Source: Agathobacter sp.
GTDB lineage: Bacteria > Bacillota > Clostridia > Lachnospirales > Lachnospiraceae
Direction: 5' to 3'
Length of the DNA: 64,000 bases
Assembly: GCA_022775045.1 (NCBI GenBank)
Contig: JALFLB010000031.1
Location: forward strand, 1-64,000
The translations under genes were made by a program, and so were the position numbers. This document shows, piece by piece, positions 52,501 to 61,576 of this stretch. Positions within the stretch are counted from its first letter, which is position 1, and the number at the start of each line of letters is the position of its first letter. The notes under the pieces were generated by a model that saw only the letters and a list, made by a program, of their open reading frames with translations, made no database searches and was not told the DNA's origin.

Positions 52501-54114
52501 ATGAGAAAAATAAGCAGATTAGGATTATTATTGACGGCAGCCGTCAGTGCTGTGTGGATTATGACCAGCGCAGATACGGTGATTGCAGCGGAGGAGACAA
52601 CAATTGAAGAAGGCATATATATCGGAAACGTTGATGTTGGCGGAATGACGGAGGAACAGGCGCGTTCTGCTGTGGAGGAGTATGTTGCGGGACTTATGGG
52701 AACGACCTTTTCCCTGCAGGGAGAGACTGGATCCATTCAGATGACTGCTGAGGATATGGGCGTAGCAGCTGATGCAGATGTGGCGGTGGAAGAAGCTCTT
52801 GCGGTTGGTCATGCAGGAAGTCTGATCAATCGATATAAGACGATTGAGGATTTAAAGACCCAGAAGCTGGTGCTTGATATGCATCTGAGCGTGGATAAGC
52901 AGGCAACTGCCCAGAAACTCTATGAGAGTGCAGATGAGCTTGCTGTGGGAGCCGTTGATAACGGACTTACCCGTGAGAATGGGACTTTTCAGTTCGTTCC
53001 AGGCAAGGAAGGCGTTGAAGTTGATATTGTAAATTCTGTTTACGCAATCAATGATTTTCTGGCTAGTGGCTGGGATGGCACTGACAATGAAATCACCCTT
53101 GTTACAAAGGTGGTTGAGCCGAGAGGCAGTCAGGAGGAGCTTGCTCAGGTTCAGGATCTGCTTGGATCTTATTCTACGAACTTTAGTAGTTCAAGTGCAG
53201 GTCGTGCCAAGAATGTGACAACCGGATGCAGCAAGGTCAATGGCACAATTCTCTATCCGGGTGAGGAATTTGAATTGTGCAAAACGGTCAGTCCGTTTAC
53301 CCAGGAGAATGGATATGAACTTGCCGGTGCATACCAGAATGGTACAACGGTTGAATCCTTCGGTGGAGGAATTTGTCAGGTAGCGACAACCTTATATAAT
53401 GCAGTAATCCGTGCAGAACTTGAGATTACCATGCGTTTTAATCATTCGATGCAGGTATCTTATGTACAGCCTTCCATGGATGCAGCAATCGCAGGTAATT
53501 ATAAGGATTTGAGATTTAAGAATAATACAGAAAGTCCAGTTTATATTGAAGGATACTGTAGCGGTGGAATCATTTATTTTAATGTTTATGGCAAGGAGAC
53601 GAGACCGGCAAATCGGGAGATCTCTTTTGAAAGTGAGACAGTTTCCACAACAGATCCAGAGACGAAGTTCAATCTGGACGCAAGTCAGCCCATCGGTTAC
53701 TGGAGTGTTGATCAGGGAGCGCATACTGGCTGTGTTGCGCAGCTTTGGAAGGTTGTAAAGGTGGATGGTGTACAGCAGAGTCGCGAACTGTTCAATAAAA
53801 GTAACTATCAGGCATCTCCGAAAATCATTACCATAGGTACGAAGGATGCAACCAAGGAGACCCTGGATGCCTTGAAGAAGGCTGTTGAGACCGGTGACGA
53901 AGCAACGGTAAGAGGAGCAGCTTCTGGTTTGAAGACGGAGGAAGAGGCCCAGAAGGAAGAAGAGGACGATAAGGAGAAACCAGACGACGAGAAGGATGGA
54001 AACTCTTCGGATGATAAGAAGAACGGCGATAAAAAGGGTGATGATAAAAAAGACAATGATAAGAAAAACGAGGAGAAACCTTCGGAAGAGATAGAAAATT
54101 CCGCGGAAGATTAG
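52501..54114 (+). CDS. VanW-family exported protein with peptidoglycan-binding-type domain
   Basis: A 537-residue exported protein: signal sequence (about 1-27), a putative peptidoglycan-binding domain of the YoaR type (about 35-215, with IYIGNVDVGGMTEEQA), and the VanW domain (about 225-350) with GTILYPGEEF, AYQNGTTVESFGGGICQVATTLYNA and NHSMQVSYVQPSMDAAI. A further beta domain (about 355-440) and a highly charged Asp/Glu/Lys tail (about 460-537) follow. VanW proteins are cell-wall linked; their activity is not established. ATG 52501 has AAAGGATG upstream. Confidence 0.9.
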   Translation: MRKISRLGLLLTAAVSAVWIMTSADTVIAAEETTIEEGIYIGNVDVGGMTEEQARSAVEEYVAGLMGTTFSLQGETGSIQMTAEDMGVAADADVAVEEALAVGHAGSLINRYKTIEDLKTQKLVLDMHLSVDKQATAQKLYESADELAVGAVDNGLTRENGTFQFVPGKEGVEVDIVNSVYAINDFLASGWDGTDNEITLVTKVVEPRGSQEELAQVQDLLGSYSTNFSSSSAGRAKNVTTGCSKVNGTILYPGEEFELCKTVSPFTQENGYELAGAYQNGTTVESFGGGICQVATTLYNAVIRAELEITMRFNHSMQVSYVQPSMDAAIAGNYKDLRFKNNTESPVYIEGYCSGGIIYFNVYGKETRPANREISFESETVSTTDPETKFNLDASQPIGYWSVDQGAHTGCVAQLWKVVKVDGVQQSRELFNKSNYQASPKIITIGTKDATKETLDALKKAVETGDEATVRGAASGLKTEEEAQKEEEDDKEKPDDEKDGNSSDDKKNGDKKGDDKKDNDKKNEEKPSEEIENSAED

Positions 54115-54123
54115 GATGGATAC

Positions 54124-54157
54124 AGGCTGCTTTATGTGTAGATACATGGGGCAGCCT
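54124..54157 (+). terminator. Possible terminator after the VanW gene
   Basis: AGGCTGC pairs with GCAGCCT, with an inner ATGT/ACAT helix. Only a weak T tract follows, so termination would be inefficient. Confidence 0.45.
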
Positions 54158-54205
54158 TGACGCTTATTATTCGATACAGGTCATGATGGAAAATACGGAG
54201 CAAGG

Positions 54206-55204
54206 ATGAAAGCAGGAAAATTATCAGAAACCGTACTGAAGCGTTCAGTGCTCAGACAACTTCATACAACAGACCCTCAGGTGTTGTTTCCTCCTGCGGT
54301 AGGCATGGATTTCTCGGCGGTGAAGATACAGCCGGGCGAAGTACTGGTATCAGCGATTGCTGCCCGTGGTCTTGGTACAGCTGTGATTGGAACATTGGGC
54401 GTATTTGCAGCGCTGAACAATCTTTGGTGCAGTGGTGCTCGTCCGATTGGAATTCTCAATAGTCTTCTGGTTCCTACTTCCTATACGGAGAACGAACTTC
54501 GAAGATTAATCGGAGAAATTCAGGACGTGTGTGCCAGTGAAAACATTTCGGTGCTGGGGGGGCATACGGAGGTTGTCCGGAGTGTAACGGAGCCGGTGCT
54601 TACAGTGACTGCACTTGGTGCAGTGGAAGAGTGCAGAATGAAAGCAACACAGGCAGTGAAACCGGGTATGGATATTCTGGTGACAAAATGGGTTGGACTG
54701 GAAGGTACAGCGGTACTTGCGATACAGAAGGAAGCGGAGCTGCGCAGTCGATATGCCCAGCCGTTTATTGAGCGGGCAAAAGCCTTTGCCGGATATTTGT
54801 CGGTTCGTTCGGAGGCTGCAGTCGCCGCAAAGTCTGGCGTTGCAGCAATGCACGATATCTCAGAGGGTGGCATTTTTGGAGCACTCTGGGAGTTGGGACA
54901 GTGCTCCGGCGTCGGACTTGAAATTGACTTAAAGAAGATTCCGATTCGTCAGGAAACAATCGAGATCTGTGAATTTTTTGATGTGAATCCCTATAAGCTG
55001 GTGTCGGGTGGAAGTATGTTGATGGCAGCTGAGGATGGAAATGCACTTATGCAGGCAATCAGGCGTGAAGGTGGTAAGGCAGTTGTAATCGGAAAGGCGA
55101 CAGACGGCAATGACCGTGTCCTGATTAATGGGGAGGAACGCAGATTCCTTGAAACAACACAGACAGACGAATTGTGGAGATTGGAGAATAGGAGGATATT
55201 ATGA
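54206..55204 (+). CDS. HypE-like / AIR synthase-related protein
   Basis: A 332-residue protein of the PurM/HypE superfamily: an N-terminal AIR-synthase domain (about 30-140, DFSAVKI, LGTAVIGTLGVFAALNNLWCSGARPIGILNSLLVP, ISVLGGHTEV) and a C-terminal domain (about 150-310, AAMHDISEGGIFGALWELG, LVSGGSMLMA). HypE dehydrates a thiocarbamate to make the cyanide ligand of hydrogenase and ends in a reactive cysteine; this protein ends NRRIL, without it. No other hyp or hydrogenase gene is near. Its stop overlaps the start of the Lrp gene, so its role may lie in amino-acid metabolism instead. Confidence 0.75.
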   Translation: MKAGKLSETVLKRSVLRQLHTTDPQVLFPPAVGMDFSAVKIQPGEVLVSAIAARGLGTAVIGTLGVFAALNNLWCSGARPIGILNSLLVPTSYTENELRRLIGEIQDVCASENISVLGGHTEVVRSVTEPVLTVTALGAVEECRMKATQAVKPGMDILVTKWVGLEGTAVLAIQKEAELRSRYAQPFIERAKAFAGYLSVRSEAAVAAKSGVAAMHDISEGGIFGALWELGQCSGVGLEIDLKKIPIRQETIEICEFFDVNPYKLVSGGSMLMAAEDGNALMQAIRREGGKAVVIGKATDGNDRVLINGEERRFLETTQTDELWRLENRRIL

Positions 55205-55680
55205 GAGAAAAAATCTTGACATTTATAGAGAAGAACAGCCGTATTGATTTGAAGGAGCTTGCGGTCATCCTCGGTGTGGATGAGACTACGGTCATGAACG
55301 AGCTTGAGAGCATGGAGAGCGAAGGAATTATCTGCGGCTATCACACATTGATCAATTGGGATAAAGCGGGCGTAGAGAAGGTGACTGCATTGATTGAGGT
55401 GCGAGTGACTCCGCAGAGAGGTATGGGATTTGATAAAGTGGCAGAGCGGATTTATAACTATCCAGAGGTAAACTCTGTTTACCTGATTTCCGGAGGCTTT
55501 GATTTGATGGTTACTCTGGAGGGAAGAACGCTTCGTGAGATTTCCCAGTTTGTATCTGACAAACTTTCTGCACTGGATCAGGTGCTGAGCACCAAGACGA
55601 ATTTTATTTTGAAGAAGTATAAGGACCATGGAACGGTCATGGCTGCAAAACCAAAAGATGAAAGGATTATGATGGCATAA
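55201..55680 (+). CDS. Lrp/AsnC-family regulator
   Basis: A 159-residue regulator with an N-terminal helix-turn-helix (about 10-55, DLKELAVILGVDETTVMNELESMESEGII) and a C-terminal RAM domain (about 70-145) that binds amino acids and forms multimers. It overlaps the HypE-like gene by four bases and the aminotransferase gene by one, so the three are co-expressed. Likely it senses an amino acid handled by that aminotransferase. Confidence 0.9.
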   Translation: MREKILTFIEKNSRIDLKELAVILGVDETTVMNELESMESEGIICGYHTLINWDKAGVEKVTALIEVRVTPQRGMGFDKVAERIYNYPEVNSVYLISGGFDLMVTLEGRTLREISQFVSDKLSALDQVLSTKTNFILKKYKDHGTVMAAKPKDERIMMA

Positions 55681-56861
55681 TGAGAAACCCACTATCAAAA
55701 ACAATTACAACGATTGAGCCATCGGGAATCCGTAAGTTTTTTGACATTGTAAGTGAGATGGAGGATGCCATCTCTCTCGGTGTCGGGGAGCCGGATTTCG
55801 ACACACCATGGCACATTCGGGATGAGGGAATTTACTCCCTTGAAAAAGGAAGAACCTTTTACACTTCAAATGCAGGTTTGAAGGAATTAAAAATAGAAAT
55901 TTCAAAATTTTTAGACCGCAGATACGGTCTGAGATATGATGCGAATAAGGAAATGCTGGTGACAGTTGGTGGAAGTGAGGCTATTGACATTGCCATGCGT
56001 GCCATGCTGGATCCGGGAGATGAGGTACTGATTCCGCAGCCGAGCTACGTCTCGTATGTGCCATGCTGTGTGCTGGCGAACGGAACGCCGGTTATTATTG
56101 AGCTGAAGTCGGAGAATAATTTCCGGCTGACAGCAGAGGAATTAGAGGCTGCAATTACACCGAAGACAAAGCTTTTGGTACTGCCGTTTCCAAATAATCC
56201 GACAGGAGCTGTCATGGAGCGGAAGGATCTCGAGGCAATCGCTGCGGTGATTGAAAAATATGATTTATTTGTACTGAGTGATGAAATTTACTCAGAACTT
56301 ACATATCTGGACAATCATGTGTCCATTGCCTCCCTTCCGGGAATGAGGGAGAGGACAATTGTGATCAACGGATTTTCCAAGTCTCATGCCATGACCGGAT
56401 GGCGCCTGGGCTACGCCTGCGGACCGGAAGTAATCGTTAAGCAGATGCTCAAGATTCATCAGTTCGCGATTATGTGTGCACCGACAACCAGCCAGTATGC
56501 GGCGGTTGAGGCTTTGCGCAACGGGGATGAAGATGTGAAGATGATGCGTGAGGAATATAATGGAAGACGCCGTTATCTTTTGAAACGGTTCAAGGAGATG
56601 GGACTTTCCTGTTTTGAACCCTTTGGTGCATTTTATGTGTTCCCTTGTATCAAGGAGTTTGGCATGACATCGGATGAGTTTGCCAATGAGCTGTTGCGCT
56701 CTAAGAAGGTTGCAGTAGTTCCGGGGACGGCCTTTGGTAATTCAGGAGAGGGATTTATTCGTATTTCCTATGCATATTCGCTGGATGATCTTAAGCTGGC
56801 ACTTGGCAGAGTGGAAGAATTTATTACGGAATTGAGGGAGAAACAGGCAGGAAATGCTTAA
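55680..56861 (+). CDS. Class I/II aminotransferase
   Basis: A 393-residue PLP enzyme. VGEPDFDTPWHIRD (about 37-50), PFPNNPTGAV (about 170-179), SDEIYSELTY, and the PLP lysine K234 in NGFSKSHAMTGWRLG are present, with the substrate-carboxylate arginine in GFIRISYAYS. This is the AspC/aromatic aminotransferase-like branch (MalY/PatA-like or alanine aminotransferase-like types cannot be told apart). It starts at the last base of the Lrp stop codon. Confidence 0.92.
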   Translation: MRNPLSKTITTIEPSGIRKFFDIVSEMEDAISLGVGEPDFDTPWHIRDEGIYSLEKGRTFYTSNAGLKELKIEISKFLDRRYGLRYDANKEMLVTVGGSEAIDIAMRAMLDPGDEVLIPQPSYVSYVPCCVLANGTPVIIELKSENNFRLTAEELEAAITPKTKLLVLPFPNNPTGAVMERKDLEAIAAVIEKYDLFVLSDEIYSELTYLDNHVSIASLPGMRERTIVINGFSKSHAMTGWRLGYACGPEVIVKQMLKIHQFAIMCAPTTSQYAAVEALRNGDEDVKMMREEYNGRRRYLLKRFKEMGLSCFEPFGAFYVFPCIKEFGMTSDEFANELLRSKKVAVVPGTAFGNSGEGFIRISYAYSLDDLKLALGRVEEFITELREKQAGNA

Positions 56862-57351
56862 TGTTGTTTTACATGAGCCGGAGATACCGGCAAATACAGG
56901 AAATATCGGACGTACCTGCGTTGCCACAGGAACCAGACTCCATCTGATTGAACCGCTGGGTTTTTCGCTTTCCGAAAAGCACTTAAAGCGTGCAGGAATG
57001 GATTACTGGGATGATCTGGATGTTACGACCTATGTGAATTGGGAGGATTTTTGCAATAGGAATCCTGAAGCTAAGATTTATTACGCGACTACGAAGGGGC
57101 GTCATGTGTATTCGGATGTCAGCTATGAGCCGGATTGTTACATTATGTTTGGAAAGGAAAGCGCGGGAATTCCGGAGGAAATCTTAAAAGAAAATCCCGA
57201 TACCTGTGTGCGGATTCCGATGATTGGAGAGACTCGTTCTCTCAATCTGTCGAATTCTGTGGCAATTGTGCTTTATGAGGCACTTCGTCAGAACCATTTT
57301 GACCATATGAAGTTGGAAGGACAGCTCCACAGACTGAGCTGGGATGAGTAG
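56854..57351 (+). CDS. trmL: tRNA (cytidine(34)-2'-O)-methyltransferase TrmL
   Basis: A 165-residue SPOUT-class methyltransferase that methylates the wobble ribose of tRNA-Leu. The knotted C-terminal region is complete: IMFGKESAGIPEEIL (about 97-111), RIPMIGETRSLNLSNSVAIVLYEALRQ (about 124-149), and the start HEPEIPANTGNIGRTC is typical. Overlaps the aminotransferase gene by eight bases and touches the ECF genes. Confidence 0.93.
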   Translation: MLNVVLHEPEIPANTGNIGRTCVATGTRLHLIEPLGFSLSEKHLKRAGMDYWDDLDVTTYVNWEDFCNRNPEAKIYYATTKGRHVYSDVSYEPDCYIMFGKESAGIPEEILKENPDTCVRIPMIGETRSLNLSNSVAIVLYEALRQNHFDHMKLEGQLHRLSWDE

Positions 57352-57352
57352 G

Positions 57353-58210
57353 ATGGGAATAATCAAAGCAAAAAATCTTGTACATGAGTTTTTCCGAAGG
57401 GATGAGGAGGGCAATGTCGAGTCTATTACGACAGCATTGGATCATGTGAATCTGAATGTAAAAGAGGGGCAGTTTATTGCGATTCTCGGACATAACGGTT
57501 CCGGTAAATCTACTCTTGCAAAGCATATTAATGCGCTTCTGACACCGAGTGAGGGTGTTCTGTGGGTGGACGGTATGGATACCATGGAGGAGGAAAATAC
57601 GATTCCAATCCGAAAGACAGCAGGGATGGTTTTTCAGAATCCGGATAACCAGATTATTGCGAGTGTAGTGGAGGAGGATGTCGGATTCGGACCGGAGAAT
57701 ATTGGAGTGCCTACCGATGAAATCTGGGAGCGTGTGGACAGAAGTCTTGCGGCGGTCGATATGGTCAAATACCGCAAGCATTCCCCCAATAAACTTTCCG
57801 GGGGACAAAAGCAGAGGGTGGCAATTGCAGGAGTGGTTGCTATGGAACCAAAGTGTATTGTGTTTGATGAGCCGACGGCGATGTTGGATCCGAACGGACG
57901 GAGGGAAGTGATTGCAACCGCCCATGAGTTGAATCAGAAAAAGGGTGTTACCATTATTCTGATTACTCATTATATGGAAGAAGTAGTAGGGGCAGATTAT
58001 GTCTACGTCATGGAAGAGGGACAGATTATCATGGATGGGACACCGCGGGAATTGTTCTCTCATGTGGATGAGCTTAAGGCGCATCGGTTGGATGTGCCGC
58101 AGGCAACACTGGTTGCGGACGAACTTAGAAAATCAGGGCTGCCGATTCCGGCAGGAATTTTGACGCGGGAGGAACTCGTAGATGCGATTATGAATGCGTC
58201 AAAGGAGTAA
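57353..58210 (+). CDS. ecfA1: ECF transporter ATPase EcfA1
   Basis: A 285-residue ATPase of the energy-coupling-factor module that powers vitamin and metal uptake by different S subunits. Walker A GHNGSGKST (about 46-54), Q-loop FQNPDNQIIA, signature LSGGQKQR, Walker B CIVFDEPTAML and THYMEE are intact. I use ATG 57353 (MGIIKAKNL, the usual beginning); ATG 57344 inside trmL is possible. Part of the standard ecfA1-ecfA2-ecfT order. No S component is encoded nearby, as expected for a shared group II module. Confidence 0.95.
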   Translation: MGIIKAKNLVHEFFRRDEEGNVESITTALDHVNLNVKEGQFIAILGHNGSGKSTLAKHINALLTPSEGVLWVDGMDTMEEENTIPIRKTAGMVFQNPDNQIIASVVEEDVGFGPENIGVPTDEIWERVDRSLAAVDMVKYRKHSPNKLSGGQKQRVAIAGVVAMEPKCIVFDEPTAMLDPNGRREVIATAHELNQKKGVTIILITHYMEEVVGADYVYVMEEGQIIMDGTPRELFSHVDELKAHRLDVPQATLVADELRKSGLPIPAGILTREELVDAIMNASKE

Positions 58211-58214
58211 GAAG

Positions 58215-59063
58215 ATGTCAATCATATTGGATAAAATCAATTATGTCTACAGTGATGAGACTGCATACCGGATTCAGGCACTGAAGGACATTAATCTGAA
58301 AATTGAAGAGGGGGAATTCATTGGAATCATCGGGCATACTGGTTCAGGAAAATCAACGCTTACACAGCTTTTGAATGGTTTGCTACGTGCCACAAGTGGG
58401 CATATCTATGTGGATGGAGAGGATATCTACGATGAAGATTATGATATGAAAAAGCTTCGGAACAAAGTGGGACTTGTTTTTCAGTATCCGGATCATCAGC
58501 TGTTTGAAACAACCAATTTTGAGGATGTGTGTTTCGGACCGAAGAATCAGGGGCTGGACCGTAAGGAAGTGGAACTGCGCGCTTACGAGGCATTGCGCAA
58601 GGTTGGATTTCCGCAGGAGTTGTTCTATCAGCCTCCATTTGATCTGTCGGGAGGACAGAAGCGTCGTGTTGCAATCGCGGGTGTGCTGGCAATGAAACCG
58701 GATGTATTGATTCTCGATGAACCGACGGCCGGACTTGACCCGGCTGGGCGAGATGAAATACTCGGGCTGGTGTCAAAAATGCACCGCGAACTTGGAATTA
58801 CAATTATCCTTGTGTCCCACAGTATGGAGGATGTCGCAGAGTATGTGGACCGGATCATTGTTATGAATCAGGGAAGTGTTCTCTATGATGCTTTGCCGAA
58901 GGAGGTCTTTGCCCATTACAAGGAGTTGGAGGCTGTGGGGCTTGCAGCGCCACAGGTGACATATCTGGTCCATGAACTTGCAGAGAGGGGACTTGCGGTT
59001 GATACAGGAGCAACAACTGTCAGGGAGGCTGCGCAGACAATTTTGAAGGCATTACAATCATAA
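58215..59063 (+). CDS. ecfA2: ECF transporter ATPase EcfA2
   Basis: A 282-residue second ATPase of the ECF module. Walker A GHTGSGKST, Q-loop FQYPDHQLFE, signature LSGGQKRR, Walker B LILDEPTAGLDP and SHSMEDV are present. ATG 58215 follows AAAGGAG four bases after the ecfA1 stop; an earlier in-frame ATG lies inside ecfA1. Forms a heterodimer with EcfA1. Confidence 0.95.
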   Translation: MSIILDKINYVYSDETAYRIQALKDINLKIEEGEFIGIIGHTGSGKSTLTQLLNGLLRATSGHIYVDGEDIYDEDYDMKKLRNKVGLVFQYPDHQLFETTNFEDVCFGPKNQGLDRKEVELRAYEALRKVGFPQELFYQPPFDLSGGQKRRVAIAGVLAMKPDVLILDEPTAGLDPAGRDEILGLVSKMHRELGITIILVSHSMEDVAEYVDRIIVMNQGSVLYDALPKEVFAHYKELEAVGLAAPQVTYLVHELAERGLAVDTGATTVREAAQTILKALQS

Positions 59064-59075
59064 CAGGGAGATATT

Positions 59076-59891
59076 ATGTTAAGAGATATCACTTTGGGTC
59101 AGTATTATCCGGCAGATTCTGTCGTGCATAAGCTTGATCCGCGCGTAAAGCTATTTGCAACTTTAATCTATATCATAGCCTTATTTTCGTTTAAAGGATT
59201 ACTGGGCTTTGCGATTATAACAGGAATGCTGGTTTTTATGATTCACATTTCAAAGGTTCCGTTTTCTTATATTGTCAAGGGGCTGAAGGCAATTGTTGTT
59301 CTGCTTGTAATTACCGCTGTCTTCAATCTGGTATTTACTTCGAGCGGTACAGAGTATTGGCATTGGGGACCATTTCATATTACGGATGCGGGAATTACCA
59401 ATGCGGTTTTGATGACGGTTCGTTTGATTTATCTGATCATTGGAACATCATTGATGACATTGACAACTACGCCGAACCAGCTGACGGATGGATTGGAAAA
59501 GTCTCTATCCGGCCTGAACCGGATTCATGTGCCGGTGCATGCAATCGCCATGATGATGTCGATTGCCCTCCGTTTCATACCGATTTTGATGGAGGAGACC
59601 GACAAGATTATGAAGGCACAGATGGCGCGTGGGGCTGATTTTGAGAATGGAAATCTGATTCAGAAAGCAAAAAATATGATTCCGCTTTTGATTCCGCTTT
59701 TTGTTTCGGCATTCCGCCGCGCGGATGACCTTGCGATGGCGATGGAGGCGCGTTGCTACAGTGGCGGGCAGGGAAGAACAAAGATGAAACCGTTGTGCTA
59801 TGGACATAATGATCGTGTTGCCTATGTGGTGCTTTTTGCGTTTTTGGCGGTAGTAATTGCGGTACGTATTCTTCTGCCATTTCCTCAGTAA
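59076..59891 (+). CDS. ecfT: ECF transporter transmembrane subunit EcfT
   Basis: A 271-residue membrane coupling protein with the N-terminal GQYYPADSVVHKLDPRVKL segment, about six helices, and the two coupling-helix motifs AQMARGAD and AMEARCY (A-R-G and A-R-C types) that dock on EcfA1/A2. Directly follows ecfA2. Confidence 0.94.
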   Translation: MLRDITLGQYYPADSVVHKLDPRVKLFATLIYIIALFSFKGLLGFAIITGMLVFMIHISKVPFSYIVKGLKAIVVLLVITAVFNLVFTSSGTEYWHWGPFHITDAGITNAVLMTVRLIYLIIGTSLMTLTTTPNQLTDGLEKSLSGLNRIHVPVHAIAMMMSIALRFIPILMEETDKIMKAQMARGADFENGNLIQKAKNMIPLLIPLFVSAFRRADDLAMAMEARCYSGGQGRTKMKPLCYGHNDRVAYVVLFAFLAVVIAVRILLPFPQ

Positions 59892-59946
59892 GAGGATCCT
59901 TTGAAGCCTGTTATTGTAAAATCTTTTGAAAAAGGTAAAGGGAAGT

Positions 59947-60690
59947 ATGAGAGTCAAAATGATTGTGGCCTACGATGGCACGAATTACAGCGGCTGGCAG
60001 GTTCAGCCAAACGGAGTGACCATTGAACAGAAACTGAATGAAGCATTATCGGCACTCCTCGGGGAAGACATCCGCGTGACCGGTGCAAGCCGCACCGATG
60101 CGGGGGTCCATTCTCTGGGGAATGTTTGCGTTTTTGACACTAATACGCGAATGCCGGCAGAGAAAATAAGTTTTGCCTTAAACCAGCGTCTTCCGGAGGA
60201 TATTGTTGTGCAGGATTCATGTGAGGTGGAGGAGAGCTTTCACCCGCGTTTTTCTAAAAGCCGCAAGACTTATGAATACCGGATTTTGAATCGCCGTTTT
60301 CGGATGCCGACCAGAAGACTGGATACGTATTTTTACTATTATCCCTTAGACGTAGCGCAAATGCAGGTAGCTGCCTCCTATCTGGTAGGAGAGCATGATT
60401 TTAAGAGTTTTTGCGCGGCAAATGCGCAGTCACAGACCAGCGTGCGCACGATTTACGACTGCAGGGTGACGAAGATGGATGATATCATCACCATCCGTGT
60501 GACCGGGAACGGATTCCTTTACAATATGGTAAGGATCATTGCTGGGACGCTGATCAAAGTGGGAGCCGGGGAGCTTGCACCTGCCGATATGCAGCAGATT
60601 CTGGAAGCCTGTGACCGCAGTGCGGCGGGGCCAACAGCTCCGGCACATGGTTTGACGATGATCGGGCTGGAGTATGAAGCATGTTCGTAA
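59947..60690 (+). CDS. truA: tRNA pseudouridine synthase A
   Basis: A 247-residue enzyme that converts uridines 38-40 of the tRNA anticodon arm to pseudouridine. The catalytic aspartate is D51 in ASRTDAGVH; YDGTNYSGWQVQP and NGFLYNMVRIIAGTL are family hallmarks. ATG 59947 follows AAGGGAAG; an upstream in-frame start has no site. The order ecfT-truA-(rplM-rpsI) is common in Firmicutes; here truA and rplM are separated by about 1.2 kb of mostly remnant sequence. Confidence 0.95.
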   Translation: MRVKMIVAYDGTNYSGWQVQPNGVTIEQKLNEALSALLGEDIRVTGASRTDAGVHSLGNVCVFDTNTRMPAEKISFALNQRLPEDIVVQDSCEVEESFHPRFSKSRKTYEYRILNRRFRMPTRRLDTYFYYYPLDVAQMQVAASYLVGEHDFKSFCAANAQSQTSVRTIYDCRVTKMDDIITIRVTGNGFLYNMVRIIAGTLIKVGAGELAPADMQQILEACDRSAAGPTAPAHGLTMIGLEYEACS

Positions 60691-60728
60691 AAGAATAACG
60701 GAATTTAAGGTGTAAAGCCGCTTTAAAC

Positions 60729-60760
60729 AAATGGTGGGCAATTTTGCCCACCATTTCTTG
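60729..60760 (+). terminator. Intrinsic terminator after truA
   Basis: AAATGGTGGGCAA pairs perfectly with TTGCCCACCATTT around a 2-base centre (13 pairs), followed by CTTG, a weak T tract. Confidence 0.7.
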
Positions 60761-60832
60761 TCATCAGTCTGCTATAATAAATATGGAGTATTTTGTCATT
60801 TAGAGGGTTGTGAGATACCTAGGGGACCGGCT

Positions 60833-61015
60833 ATGAGAACTACAAGAGAGCTTTTTACCAATATAAGACACATGTCATCACCAAAGGAACTGGAAAAGGA
60901 AGATTTTGATGAGATAGATTTTCCTGCGTATCTGAAAGCGGTTATGAATGAGCGGGGCGTAACGTATTGTCCGGCTACAGCAAACTTACAATGGTTACAA
61001 TCCCTTCTACTGTGA
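60833..61015 (+). pseudogene. 5' fragment of an XRE-like regulator gene, fused to foreign sequence
   Basis: ATG 60833 opens MRTTRELFTNIRHMSSPKEL, followed by a stretch (LEKEDFDEIDFPAYLKAVMNERGVT) that matches the N-terminus of helix-turn-helix regulators common in Lachnospiraceae, which continue into a DNA-binding domain. Here, after about 44 residues, the frame runs into unrelated sequence (YCPATANLQWLQSLLL) and stops. The DNA-binding helix is missing. The breakpoint is near 60964-60972, where a different gene fragment begins in another frame. Confidence 0.65.
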
Positions 61016-61140
61016 CAAAAATCGGAAAGAATGCATTCGCAAACATTGCAAAGAAGCCTGTCATTGCGGTTCCGAAGAACAAAAAGAGTGCATATAAAAA
61101 GTTGTTGGATAAAGCGGGATATAAGAAAACCGTCAAATAA
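60967..61140 (+). pseudogene. 3' fragment of a leucine-rich-repeat (BspA-like) surface protein gene
   Basis: In the frame 60967-61140 the sequence reads LSGYSKLTMVTIPSTVTKIG, then KNAFANIAKKPVIAVPKNKK and SAYKKLLDKAGYKKTVK, then stop. This is the typical last LRR_5 repeat and C-terminus of BspA-like cell-surface proteins. No start codon or upstream repeats exist; it is joined directly to the regulator fragment. Evidence of a deletion that removed the end of one gene and nearly all of the other. Confidence 0.72.
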
Positions 61141-61152
61141 CAAATATTGCAC

Positions 61153-61188
61153 CAAATCGAGGAGGGAGTTTGTTCCCTCCTCGATTTG
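61153..61188 (+). terminator. Long hairpin after the surface-protein remnant
   Basis: CAAATCGAGGAGGGA pairs perfectly with TCCCTCCTCGATTTG around GTTTGT (15 pairs). The tail TCTTG has few Ts. Probably the original terminator of the LRR protein gene. Confidence 0.65.
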
Positions 61189-61273
61189 TCTTGATTATGG
61201 AAGCGTGTTATACTCATTTTAAGAGAAATTGGTACGAATGAGTGTAACATCTTCATAATGTTTTGGATTTGAA

Positions 61274-61576
61274 CTATAATTTTTCGAAGCGTCTGTGGAA
61301 CTTGTCCTCTCCGCAGACATGTTTCTCGATGTTGCCATCCTCATCTGCCTCGCAGATAATGTAATCCCCTTCGCGGATAAATACCAGGCCGCGGCGGTTT
61401 CGGACATAAGGACAGACAATGGTACCATCTTCGCGGTTGATCAAAATAATGCCATCGGTGACGATTCCTTCACTGGTGACAATCTGGGAATAGAGACGGA
61501 AACCATCCTCCATGCCCTGATTCAGTTCATATTTTGCAGCTGTGACTTCAAGCGGCACACGTTTGTATCTCTCCAT
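61274..61576 (-). CDS. Small protein of unknown function
   Basis: A 100-residue soluble protein beginning MERYKRVPLEVTAAKYELNQ and ending HVCGEDKFHRRFEKL. The GDYIICEADEDGNIEKHVCGEDKF part resembles short proteins often seen in phage or integrated-element contexts in Clostridia, but I cannot name a family with confidence. AAGGGGGAAA precedes the start on the minus strand. It lies divergent from the ribosomal protein promoter, on its own. Confidence 0.65.
   Translation of the reverse strand: MERYKRVPLEVTAAKYELNQGMEDGFRLYSQIVTSEGIVTDGIILINREDGTIVCPYVRNRRGLVFIREGDYIICEADEDGNIEKHVCGEDKFHRRFEKL

Noticed and set aside
61274-61576. Prophage remnant around the small minus-strand gene
   Set aside because: Only one short protein has a phage-like flavour; no integrase, capsid, lysis or attachment sequence is visible nearby.
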